Shown here: positions 55,418 to 63,131 of the stretch, in pieces
How the letters are laid out: every line of letters starts with the position of its first letter
Position numbering within the stretch: the stretch's first letter is position 1
Assembly: GCF_023703415.1 (NCBI RefSeq)
Contig: NZ_JAGMTU010000001.1
Span: forward strand, 124,001 to 188,000
Direction: 5' to 3'
Length of the DNA stretch: 64,000 nucleotides
Origin: Microbacterium sp. USTB-Y
GTDB taxonomy: Bacteria > Actinomycetota > Actinomycetes > Actinomycetales > Microbacteriaceae
Translations under genes and position numbers: made by a program
The notes under the pieces: model-generated
What the model saw: only the letters and a program-made list of their open reading frames with translations
What the model was told of the DNA's origin: nothing
Database searches by the model: none

Positions 55418-58127
55418 GCGCCGCAGCCGCGGCGGCGCGCGACTCGGCGGCGGTGCCCGCCCCGAGCGCCGCCGTCGCGGCGCGCGCGCAGTCCTCGGCC
55501 GTCACCGTCCGCAGCCGCGCCGCCACGCGCGCGAGCGAGCGCGCGGTCATCGACAGGCTCGTGACGCCGAGGCCGACGAGCACGGGGGCGATCGCCGGAT
55601 CGCCCCCGGCCTCGCCGCACACCCCGACCGGCTTGCCCAGGGCGCGACCCGCGGCTCCCACCGTGCCGATGAGGCGCAGCACCGCCGGCTGCCAGGGATC
55701 GTTGAGCGCACCGAGCGCCGCCGACAGCCGGTCGGCGGCCATCGTGTACTGCGTGAGGTCGTTGGTGCCGAGACTCACGAAGTCGACCACGGCGAGCAGC
55801 TCGGCCGCGAGCAGCGCCGCGGAGGGGGTCTCGATCATGATGCCCGCCCGTGCGATCCCGGCCGCCCGGCAGGCCGCGACGAAATCGCGGGCCTCATCGA
55901 CCGTGGCGACCATCGGCGCCATCACCTCGACCTCGGCGCGTTCCGCGGCCGCGGCCTCCGCGATGGCCGTGAGCTGATGAGCCAGCAGGGCGGGGTGCGC
56001 CCACGCCGTCCTCAGCCCGCGCACGCCGAGGGCCGGGTTCTCCTCGTCCGCGGCGGTCGCGAACGGGAGCGGCTTGTCGGACCCGGCATCGAGCGTGCGC
56101 ACCACGACCTTCCGTCCGGCGAACGGCGCCAGCACCCCGCGGTACGCGTCGACCTGCTCGGCGACGGTCGGCTCTGCGGCACGATCCAGGAAGCAGAACT
56201 CGGTGCGGAACAACCCGATCCCCTCCGCATGCGCCTCGGCCGCGGCGCGGGCGTCGGCGGCGCCGCCGACGTTGGCCAGCAGGGGAAGGCGCGTCCCGTC
56301 GGCGAGCGCGCCGGCGCCGTCGAACGTCGGCGCCTCCTCGTCCACGACGGCCCCGCGCTGCGCCGGGGACGGGTCCGGCAGCACCGTTCCCGCCTCGCCG
56401 TCGACGAGCACGATGGTCCCCGCGGCGATCCGCGTCGCGCCCGCGGCGGCGACCACGGCGGGGATACCCAGCGCCCGCGCCAGGATCGCCGTGTGCGAGG
56501 TGGGGCCGCCCTCCTCCGTGACGAGCGCGACGCACGCGCTGCGCCCGAGCGCGGCGGTCTCGGCGGGGGCGAGATCCCGGGCGACGAGGACGAACGGGTC
56601 GGCGCGGTCAGGGATCCCCGGGATCTCGTGACCCGTGAGCCGCGCGACGATGCGATCGCGCACGCTGTGCAGGTCCGCGACGCGCTCGGCCATGCGTCCG
56701 CCGAGCCCGCGCAGCACGGCCGACTGCGCCTCGGCCTCGTCCCACACCGCACGGGCCGGGGGCACCCCGTCGGTCCTGACGCGCGCCGCGGACGCGCTCG
56801 CGAGCTCGGGATCCGCCGCCAGCAGCGCGGTCGCCTCGAGGATCTGCGCCGCCTCGCCGTCGGCATGGGCGGCGGCAGCCCGCAGAGCGGCGGCGACGTC
56901 CGCGGCCGCGGAAGGGATCCGCGCCGCCTGCGCCTCCCGCTCATCGTCGGGCAGTCTTTCTGCCGCACCCGGTTCCGCGATCGCCGCGCCGAGCTGCGCG
57001 ACCGGGCCGATCGCGCGCCCCGGACTCACGCCGAGCCCGCGGAGGATCCCCGGCGCACCCTCCTCCGGGACCACCCGAGCGCTCCCCTCCGGGGTCGTTG
57101 AGCGAGCGCCGGCGGAGCCGGAGCGAGACGAAACGCCGTCCCCCGCGAGATCACCGCGTTTCGTCTCGGTCGCGCTCCGCGCGTCCTCGCTCGACGGCCC
57201 CGGAGAAGATCTCGTCTCCGTCCCGCTCCGCGCGTCCTCGCTCGACGGCCCCGGAGAAGATCTCGTCTCGGTCGCGCTCCGCGCGTCCTCGCTCGACGGC
57301 CGCGGAAGGGGAAGAACGGACACGGCCGGCTCCGGCGCGCCGTCCATCTCGCCGAAGCCGTCGTCGAACAGCGCGGCGACGCGCTCGACCGCACCCGGGG
57401 ATCCGACGAGCTCGACTTCGTCCCCGCGCCGCGCCCCGAAGGCCAGCAGGCGCATCATGCTCGATGCCGGGACGGGATCTCCGTCGGGCAGCAGCCGCAG
57501 CAGCAGCCCGGAGTTCCCCGCCGCCTGGGCGATCATGGCGGCCGGACGCGCGTGCATCCCGGCGGGGTTGCGCACCGGGACGACGCGCACCACGGCCCCC
57601 TCGGGCCGCGAGACCGCAGACGCCGGCGCGCTCGCGTCGAGCCCGCCCGCCTCGGGCGTGCTCCCCTCGCGCTCGGGGCCCCCCGACCCGGCCGGAGCCT
57701 GCGGCTCGTCCTGCAGCTGCGCCGCCTTGGCGACCAGCGCGTCGTCCGCCTCCCCGGCGACCTCGTCCAGCGACGCCCCCTGCGCCGCGGTCACGACCGC
57801 CGCGAGCAGCCCCTCCACGAACGGGGCGGAGGCGAGCCGCACGGGTACATCACTGGACCGCAGCTCGAGCGCGAACTCGGCGCTCATCACGGCGGATCCC
57901 AGATCCATCAGCACCAGCACGCCGTCGCAGGACGCGGCCAGCCGATCGATCGCACCGGCCACGCGCGTCGCGTCGGTGCCCAGGATGGGCGAGCCATCGG
58001 CGTCCTCGCCCGCTCCCGCGGCCAGCTCGACGGCCACCGCACCACCGGGCACCATCTGCACGGCCAGCTCTCTCGCCGCCTCAGCCAGGCGCAGGCTGTG
58101 CGATACGGCGACGATCCCGATCCCCAT
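55404..58127 (-). CDS. dhaM: DhaM - HPr - enzyme I fusion phosphotransferase
   Basis: A 907-aa three-domain PTS protein. Residues 1-140 are DhaM EIIA (phospho-acceptor His10 in VAVSHS). Residues about 178-268 are HPr (His192 in NPAGMHARPA). About 358-890 are a full enzyme I with His545 in GGPTSHTAIL and Cys837 in GVCGEAGG. PEP phosphorylates EI, then HPr, then DhaM, which rephosphorylates ADP on DhaL for dihydroxyacetone kinase. The E. coli DhaM has only a truncated EI, so this version is self-sufficient. The HPr-EI linker (about 270-355) is encoded by a dispersed palindromic repeat and carries three 17-residue tandem units PSSEDARSATETRSSPG. Confidence 0.92.
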   Translation of the reverse strand: MGIGIVAVSHSLRLAEAARELAVQMVPGGAVAVELAAGAGEDADGSPILGTDATRVAGAIDRLAASCDGVLVLMDLGSAVMSAEFALELRSSDVPVRLASAPFVEGLLAAVVTAAQGASLDEVAGEADDALVAKAAQLQDEPQAPAGSGGPEREGSTPEAGGLDASAPASAVSRPEGAVVRVVPVRNPAGMHARPAAMIAQAAGNSGLLLRLLPDGDPVPASSMMRLLAFGARRGDEVELVGSPGAVERVAALFDDGFGEMDGAPEPAVSVLPLPRPSSEDARSATETRSSPGPSSEDARSGTETRSSPGPSSEDARSATETKRGDLAGDGVSSRSGSAGARSTTPEGSARVVPEEGAPGILRGLGVSPGRAIGPVAQLGAAIAEPGAAERLPDDEREAQAARIPSAAADVAAALRAAAAHADGEAAQILEATALLAADPELASASAARVRTDGVPPARAVWDEAEAQSAVLRGLGGRMAERVADLHSVRDRIVARLTGHEIPGIPDRADPFVLVARDLAPAETAALGRSACVALVTEEGGPTSHTAILARALGIPAVVAAAGATRIAAGTIVLVDGEAGTVLPDPSPAQRGAVVDEEAPTFDGAGALADGTRLPLLANVGGAADARAAAEAHAEGIGLFRTEFCFLDRAAEPTVAEQVDAYRGVLAPFAGRKVVVRTLDAGSDKPLPFATAADEENPALGVRGLRTAWAHPALLAHQLTAIAEAAAAERAEVEVMAPMVATVDEARDFVAACRAAGIARAGIMIETPSAALLAAELLAVVDFVSLGTNDLTQYTMAADRLSAALGALNDPWQPAVLRLIGTVGAAGRALGKPVGVCGEAGGDPAIAPVLVGLGVTSLSMTARSLARVAARLRTVTAEDCARAATAALGAGTAAESRAAAAAALTPR
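57087..57306. repeat. dispersed palindromic repeat, copy 4, inside dhaM
   Basis: ctccggggtcgttgagcgag (57087-57106) with gagacgaaacgccg faces cgcgtttcgtctcggtcgc and right arms ending cgctcgacggccccgg. The right arm is present three times with an exact 51-bp period (gcgcgtcctcgctcgacggc at 57179, 57230 and 57281). Because 51 is 17 codons the frame is kept. Confidence 0.85.
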
Positions 58128-58155
58128 CAGCGCATCCCTCCCCCGCCGGCCTCGA

Positions 58156-58794
58156 TCACCCGGCGAGGGCCGCGGCCAGCGTCTCGAACAGCAGGGTCAT
58201 CGACGCCGACCCCGGATCCATGTGCCCGGCGCTGCGCTCCCCGAGATAGCTGGCCCTGCCCTTGCGGGCGACGAGGTCGATCGTCGCGTCGCGGCCCGCG
58301 GCGGCCGCCGTCGCCGCAGCCGCGGCAGCCGCCGCGGCCGAGTCTCCTGCGGCCAGCGCCCGATCCATCGCGTCGATCGCCGGGGCCGCCGCGTCGAACA
58401 GCGTCTTGTCCCCCGCCTCCGCCTTGCCGCGTGCCACGATGCCCTCCAGGCCCGCGCGGAGTCCCGCCGCGAGCGACGCCGGCTCCACCTCCGACACGGC
58501 GCCGAGCGTCGCCCCCAGACGCAGGAAGAACGTGCCGTAGAGCGGACCGCTGGCGCCGCCGACGGTCGAAACGAGGGTCATCCCCACGGTCTTGAAGAGC
58601 TCGTCCGCGGTCGTGGGCGCCGTCTGCGCCGCCTTCTCCGCCGCCGCGGTCATGCCGCGCGCCATGTTGGCGCCGTGGTCGGCGTCGCCGATCGCGGAGT
58701 CGAGCTCGGTGAGCCAGTCGCGCTGGGCCACGACCGCGTCGCGGAAGCGGTCGAGCCAGTCGACGAGGACGGTGAGCGGGATGGTGTTCGACAT
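58156..58794 (-). CDS. dhaL: dihydroxyacetone kinase subunit DhaL
   Basis: A 212-aa helical-barrel subunit that holds ADP/ATP and passes the phosphate to dihydroxyacetone. The Asp cluster that binds magnesium and nucleotide is in LDSAIGDADHGANMARGM (about 32-49), and later segments VGGASGPLYGTFF and GKAEAGDKTLFD are typical. It lies between dhaK (43 nt upstream) and the DhaM fusion (28 nt downstream). The nucleotide stays bound and is rephosphorylated by DhaM in PTS-dependent kinases. Confidence 0.93.
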   Translation of the reverse strand: MSNTIPLTVLVDWLDRFRDAVVAQRDWLTELDSAIGDADHGANMARGMTAAAEKAAQTAPTTADELFKTVGMTLVSTVGGASGPLYGTFFLRLGATLGAVSEVEPASLAAGLRAGLEGIVARGKAEAGDKTLFDAAAPAIDAMDRALAAGDSAAAAAAAAATAAAAGRDATIDLVARKGRASYLGERSAGHMDPGSASMTLLFETLAAALAG

Positions 58795-58837
58795 GCAGGT
58801 GATCTCCTTCGTTCGGGAGCGCGTCAGCGGATGAGGG

Positions 58838-59833
58838 TCAGGCGCCCCAGCGCAGGCCGGGGGTCACGACCGGCGCGTCCCACAGCCGGATGAGCTCGTC
58901 GTCGGCGCCGAGCACGGTCACGGAGCAGCCGGCCATGTCGAGGGAGGTGATGTAGTTGCCGACCAGATTGCGGGCGACGGTCACGCCGGCCTTCTCCAGC
59001 AGGGCGGCCACCTCGCCGTACATGAGGTAGAGCTCGATGAGCGGCGAGCCGCCCATGCCGTTGAGCATCACGATCGCCGGGGATCCGGTGAAGTCCCGGT
59101 CGGCGAGGATCGGCTCGACGAGCTGGGCGGCGATGTCCTTCGCGGGGGCGAGCGGCACGCGGTGCCGGCCCGGCTCGCCGTGGATGCCGATCCCGATCTC
59201 CATCTGGTCGTCGGGAAGGTCGAACGTCGGCTTGCCCGCTGAGGGCACCGTGCAGCTCGTCAGGGCCATGCCCATCGACCGCCCCTGCCCGTTCACGCGC
59301 GCGGCGAGATCGGCGACGGCGGCGAGGTCCTGCCCCTCCTCGGCGGCGGCCCCGACGATCTTCTCGAGCAGCACGGTGAGCCCCACACCGCGACGGCCCG
59401 CCGTGTAGAGCGAGTCCTGCACCGCGACGTCGTCGTCCACCACGACCGAGCGCACCTCGATGCCGTCCATCGCCGCCAGCTCGGCGCCCATCTCGAAGTT
59501 CATGACGTCGCCCGTGTAGTTCTTCACGATGTGCAGCACGCCGGCGCCGCGGTCGATCGCCTTCGTCGCCACCTGCATCTGGTCGGGGGTGGGCGAGGTG
59601 AACACCTCTCCCGCGCAGGCGGCGTCGAGCATGCCGGTGCCGACGAAGCCGCCGTGCAGCGGTTCATGGCCCGATCCGCCTCCGCTGAGCAGACCGACCT
59701 TGCCCTGCGCCTTCGGCGTCGCGCGCAGGATCACGCGGTTCGCCAGATCGACCTCGAGCTCCGGATGCGAGAGCGCGAGCCCTCGCAGCGACTCTGCGAG
59801 CACGTCCTCCGGGGCGTTGATGAGCTTCTTCAT
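58838..59833 (-). CDS. dhaK: dihydroxyacetone kinase subunit DhaK
   Basis: A 331-aa substrate-binding subunit. It covalently holds dihydroxyacetone on His218 in GIGIHGEPG, the same number as in enterobacterial DhaK. Other motifs are VGLLSGGGSGHEPLHGGFVG and NYTGDVMNFEMG. Product is dihydroxyacetone phosphate for glycolysis. The ATG at 59833 was chosen because AGGAGG lies 8 nt upstream; a longer frame to 59986 lacks a site. It heads the dhaK-dhaL-dhaM operon and is divergent from an IclR regulator. Confidence 0.95.
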   Translation of the reverse strand: MKKLINAPEDVLAESLRGLALSHPELEVDLANRVILRATPKAQGKVGLLSGGGSGHEPLHGGFVGTGMLDAACAGEVFTSPTPDQMQVATKAIDRGAGVLHIVKNYTGDVMNFEMGAELAAMDGIEVRSVVVDDDVAVQDSLYTAGRRGVGLTVLLEKIVGAAAEEGQDLAAVADLAARVNGQGRSMGMALTSCTVPSAGKPTFDLPDDQMEIGIGIHGEPGRHRVPLAPAKDIAAQLVEPILADRDFTGSPAIVMLNGMGGSPLIELYLMYGEVAALLEKAGVTVARNLVGNYITSLDMAGCSVTVLGADDELIRLWDAPVVTPGLRWGA

Positions 59834-60012
59834 CCTGCGACCTCCTCGTTGCAGTTCACGCAGCACCGTTGCCGTGCAATCGGCGCCGTCACCGCCCGGT
59901 GGCACCGGACGGGTGGATCCGTGTCCGATCCGCACTCCGTCCTCCTGCGGCGGCGGCCGGGTCGGGAAACCCCTTGCGTGCCGCACGACCGCACTCCAGA
60001 ATCGGAATACTT

Positions 60013-60027
60013 TTCGTTAATGTCGAA
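60013..60027. promoter_or_regulatory. possible IclR operator
   Basis: TTCG-N7-CGAA (ttcgttaatgtcgaa) lies in an AT-rich patch of the 279-nt divergent region between dhaK and the IclR gene, with related half-sites nearby (cggaatac, cgaatatgcg). Short inverted repeats of this kind are bound by IclR-type proteins. The remainder of the gap shows no other clear element. Confidence 0.5.
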
Positions 60028-60112
60028 TATGCGATGAGGATGTCGGATTGTCAAGGATCCGCCGGCCGAATCGCGCCGCCGTCGCCACAGCCGTCGAGGA
60101 GGAGCCGCACCG

Positions 60113-60901
60113 ATGATCCAGGCGATCGATCGCGCCGCGAAGGTGCTCGAGCTGCTGCAGGGCTCGCGCCACCTCGGCATCACCGACCTCGCGACCGCGC
60201 TGCAGCTGCCGCCCTCGACGGTGCACGGGATCGTGTCGTCGTTGCGCGAGCACGGCCTCGTCGCGAAGGAGCGCGGCGGCCAGCGGTACATGCTGGGCCC
60301 GACGCTGCTCAAGCTCTCGAGCGTCTACCTCGACTCGCTCGACGTACGGGCGCGGTCGCTGCGCTGGACACAGGAGCTCGCGCGCCGCACCGGCATGGCC
60401 GTGCGCCTGGGCGTCCCGCACTTCACCGAGGTGCTCGTGGTCCACCACACGCTGCGCCCCGACGACAGCCCGCAGATGCTGGAGACCGGTGTCGCCCTGC
60501 CCGCGCACGCCTCGGCGATGGGCAAGGTGCTGCTCGCGCACGATCTGGGCCTGCAGAGCGCGGTGTTCGCCGAGCCGCTCGCGAGCCTCACCGGCGACAC
60601 CGTCACCGACCCGGCGGTGCTGGCCGCGACCCTTCCCGGGATCGCGGAGCACGGCTTCGCGACCGAGACGGATGAGGCCGTGCTGGGCGAGTCCTCGCTG
60701 GCATCGCCGGTCGCGGACGCGCGCGGCGACATCGTCGCCGCCGTGGCGATCGTGTTCCCCACGGCCGAGGGGCCCGCCCCCGACGCCGCGCTGCACGCCC
60801 TGCGCGACACGGCGCGCAACATCTCCCGCGAGCTCGGCGCCACCACCTGGCCGCCCCCGATCGCACCCCCAGACGACCCCACAACCGAGTCGTCCCCCTG
60901 A
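60113..60901 (+). CDS. IclR-family regulator of the dha operon
   Basis: A 262-aa IclR regulator: winged HTH at 1-60 (IDRAAKVLELLQGSRHLGIT, LQLPPSTVHGIVSSLREHGL) and a GAF-like effector domain with MAVRLGVPHF, LPAHASAMGKVLLA and GFATETDEAVLGESSLASPV. GGAGGAG precedes the ATG. It is divergent from dhaK and resembles GylR-type glycerol regulators, so triose or glycerol phosphate may be its ligand (inference). Its stop codon lies inside a terminator hairpin. Confidence 0.9.
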   Translation: MIQAIDRAAKVLELLQGSRHLGITDLATALQLPPSTVHGIVSSLREHGLVAKERGGQRYMLGPTLLKLSSVYLDSLDVRARSLRWTQELARRTGMAVRLGVPHFTEVLVVHHTLRPDDSPQMLETGVALPAHASAMGKVLLAHDLGLQSAVFAEPLASLTGDTVTDPAVLAATLPGIAEHGFATETDEAVLGESSLASPVADARGDIVAAVAIVFPTAEGPAPDAALHALRDTARNISRELGATTWPPPIAPPDDPTTESSP

Positions 60902-60937
60902 GCACGGCCTCTGGCTCGTGCTCAGGGGGACGACTCG
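60886..60937. terminator. 21-bp perfect hairpin, bidirectional terminator
   Basis: cgagtcgtccccctgagcac.. (60886-60906) pairs perfectly with 60917-60937 over a 10-nt loop. It contains the IclR stop codon and ends 6 nt before the stop of the convergent phosphoribosyltransferase gene, so it serves both. Confidence 0.85.
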
Positions 60938-60942
60938 AGGGA

Positions 60943-61452
60943 TCAGGCCGTGGGCGGCAGGCCCAGGTCCTCTTCGCGTACCGTGCCCTTCGCCGACCAC
61001 GGGAAGTCGATCCAGCGATCGGTGTCCTTCCAGGCGTAGTCGGGCTGGATGATCGTGGTGGGCTTGGTGTAGATCGTGACCGAGCGCACGTCGGCGCCCT
61101 TGTCCTTGAGCAGCTGGACCGCGAGGGCGAGCGTGCGGCCCGAGTCGGCGACGTCGTCGACGAGGAGCACGCGGCGGCCGTTCAGGTAGTCCATGTCGAG
61201 GGCCGGAGGCAGCACCTCGGGGGCGTCGAGCACCGTGCCGATGCCCGTGTAGAACTCGACGTTGATCGCGCCGCAGTTCTTCGCGCCGAGGCCGTACGCG
61301 ATGGCGCCGGCCGGCAGCAGCCCGCCGCGGGCGATCGCGACGACCACCTCGGTCTCGAACCCCGAGTCGAGGATGTTGCGGGCCAGATCCCGCATCGCCT
61401 CGCCGAAACCGTCCCACGTGAGCACTTCGCGCTCGATCGCCGCATCCGTCAT
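60943..61452 (-). CDS. purine-type phosphoribosyltransferase
   Basis: A 169-aa type I PRTase: PRPP motif RRVLLVDDVADSGRTLALAV (about 101-120), an N-terminal VVVAIARGGLLPAGAIAYGL, and FYTGIGTVLDAPEV in the flexible loop region. It would convert a purine base such as xanthine, guanine or hypoxanthine plus PRPP to the nucleotide, in salvage. The flexible-loop and hood regions are too variable to name the base. CAGAAT 6 nt before the ATG suggests leaderless transcription. Confidence 0.85.
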   Translation of the reverse strand: MTDAAIEREVLTWDGFGEAMRDLARNILDSGFETEVVVAIARGGLLPAGAIAYGLGAKNCGAINVEFYTGIGTVLDAPEVLPPALDMDYLNGRRVLLVDDVADSGRTLALAVQLLKDKGADVRSVTIYTKPTTIIQPDYAWKDTDRWIDFPWSAKGTVREEDLGLPPTA

Positions 61453-61458
61453 GGATCC

Positions 61459-61464
61459 ATTCTG
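61459..61464 (-). promoter_or_regulatory. -10 element of the PRTase gene (leaderless)
   Basis: CAGAAT on the minus strand lies 6 nt before the ATG at 61452. Confidence 0.4.
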
Positions 61465-61614
61465 CCGTGCCCCGGCCCGGATCCGCGCCCCGGCCGCACC
61501 GCCGCCCCGTCCCGCAGGCGTGCGGCGGTGCGCAACGGCGCCGCACGGTGGGTCAACTGCTCCGGCAGCGGCGTTCCTAGGCTGGGAGCGACTCGACGCC
61601 GAGAGGATCCGCGC

Positions 61615-62562
61615 ATGGACATCACGACCGGACACAACGCCCGGCAGCGCCGCTTCGATCCGCTGCTCGCCGATGCCCCGGCCCTGGACGCCGCCGATCC
61701 CGCCTACCTCGAGGCCGTCGACGAGCGGGGCGCAGCCGCCGGCGTGGCCCGCTTCGCCGCGTTCGACGCCGCGTCCCCCGACGCGGTCTGGGGCGCCCTG
61801 CGCCGTCACGAGCTCGATCTGCGGGTCGCGGGCCAGGATCCGGCCCCCGCACTCGGCCGGATCCTGGATCGGTGGCTGCAGGACCTCGCCGAGCGGGAGC
61901 GCCCGGGAGACGCGGACAGCTCGGCCCGGGTGAACGTGCCCTCGCGGGACATCGCGCTGGTACGGGCGCTGACCGAGCGCGGCTTCTCGCCCAACGGCAT
62001 CAGGGCCGTGCGGCCGCGGCCCCGCGGGACCGCGGCCGCAGCTCCCGTCCTGCCGATCGCGCTCGACGGCGGCCGGGTGCGCATCGCGACCGTCGACGAC
62101 GCGCCGGCGCTGGGCGCCCTCGATGCGCGGCTGCTCGCCCTCGACGCGCACTTCGCGAGCGTGACGGAGCGCCCGGGTGCGGCCGGCATGTTCGCCGAGG
62201 CCTACCGCAGCCGGCTGCGCGCGGCTCCCGACACCACCTGGGTGCTGGAGCGCCCGGGCGGGATCACCGGCTTCGTGCACGTCATGCCCGACGCGGCATC
62301 GCCCGAGCCGGGCACCCTGGCCCTCGCCGCCTCGGGCGGCCAGTACCTCGTGGTGATGTACCTCGACGAGTCCGAGCGCGGCTCCGGCACCGGTGCGGCG
62401 TTCTGCGAGATCGCGCATGCGCTGCTCGACGCATCCGGGTCCCCGTACACGCTGCTCAGCTACGCGGTCGCCAACCCCCGCTCTGGGCCGTTCTGGTCGC
62501 GCATGGGCTACCGGCCGATCGTGACCGAGTGGCAGCGCCGTCCCGCGGTGCTCGCGGTCTGA
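61615..62562 (+). CDS. GNAT-family N-acetyltransferase-like protein
   Basis: A 315-aa protein with a poorly conserved N-terminal half and a C-terminal GNAT fold: VRIATVDDAPALGALDARLL, QYLVVMYLDESERGSGTGAA (acetyl-CoA pyrophosphate loop of the RGxGxA kind), then YAVANPRSGPFWSRMGYRPI at the usual end. The N-terminal half may be a degenerate second GNAT domain. Substrate unknown. The ATG at 61615 lies after GAGAGGA. It is divergent from the PRTase gene. Confidence 0.8.
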   Translation: MDITTGHNARQRRFDPLLADAPALDAADPAYLEAVDERGAAAGVARFAAFDAASPDAVWGALRRHELDLRVAGQDPAPALGRILDRWLQDLAERERPGDADSSARVNVPSRDIALVRALTERGFSPNGIRAVRPRPRGTAAAAPVLPIALDGGRVRIATVDDAPALGALDARLLALDAHFASVTERPGAAGMFAEAYRSRLRAAPDTTWVLERPGGITGFVHVMPDAASPEPGTLALAASGGQYLVVMYLDESERGSGTGAAFCEIAHALLDASGSPYTLLSYAVANPRSGPFWSRMGYRPIVTEWQRRPAVLAV

Positions 62563-62592
62563 GCCGCCTCGGTCACGATCGGCCCGCGCGGC

Positions 62593-63051
62593 TCACTCGT
62601 CGTCGGCCTCGTACTCGGGCCCGAGGAACAGCGAGATGAACCGGAACGGGCGCTCGACGCTCTCCCAGCCCAGCGGGCAGTGCACGGTGCCGCGCGGGAT
62701 GAAAACGGACCCCGTCGTGGTGAGCACGTGCCGCTCGCCGTCGATCTCCATCACGAGCCGTGCGCCGAGATCCTTGGGGTTCTCGGGGTCGTTCCCCATC
62801 CAGATGAGCACCTCGTCGTGGTCGCGGTGCACGTGCGGATGCACCCAGGTCGCGGCCTCGTCGCTGGGGGTGATCCAGCAGTAGCCCATGTGCACCTGCG
62901 ACTCCGGTACCTCCGCCGGTCGCATCAGGCCGTACGGATGCCCGAGGTTCGGGGGCACGTCGGCCTTGTCCCGTACCGCGTCGCCCTCGTACGTGAACGA
63001 CTCGCTGCTGTCCCACAGCTCCTTCACGAAGAGCCTGTCGTGCGCACCCAT
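62593..63051 (-). CDS. cupin-fold protein
   Basis: A 152-aa cupin. The metal-binding motif 1 is HPHVHRDHDEVLIWMG (His, His, Glu) and motif 2 is GSVFIPRGTVHCPLGW with the last His. Such small enzymes act as dioxygenases, isomerases or sugar-binding proteins. The N-terminal third (LWDSSESFTYEGDAVRDK) is not typical of a named class. GAAGGAGAA precedes the ATG at 63051. It lies 80 nt after a peptide-type ABC ATPase gene on the same strand, so it may act on the transported compound. Confidence 0.8.
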   Translation of the reverse strand: MGAHDRLFVKELWDSSESFTYEGDAVRDKADVPPNLGHPYGLMRPAEVPESQVHMGYCWITPSDEAATWVHPHVHRDHDEVLIWMGNDPENPKDLGARLVMEIDGERHVLTTTGSVFIPRGTVHCPLGWESVERPFRFISLFLGPEYEADDE

Positions 63052-63131
63052 GCTGTTCTCCTTCTCCTGGTCGGGTCTTCCTCCTCCGGATCCGATCCGC
63101 TGGCGCCGATCGGATCCGGAAGTCCTGCGTC

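Noticed and set aside
57087..57306. Insertion element disrupting dhaM
   Set aside because: The frame continues through the repeat, both flanking domains are intact and there is no transposase or target duplication.
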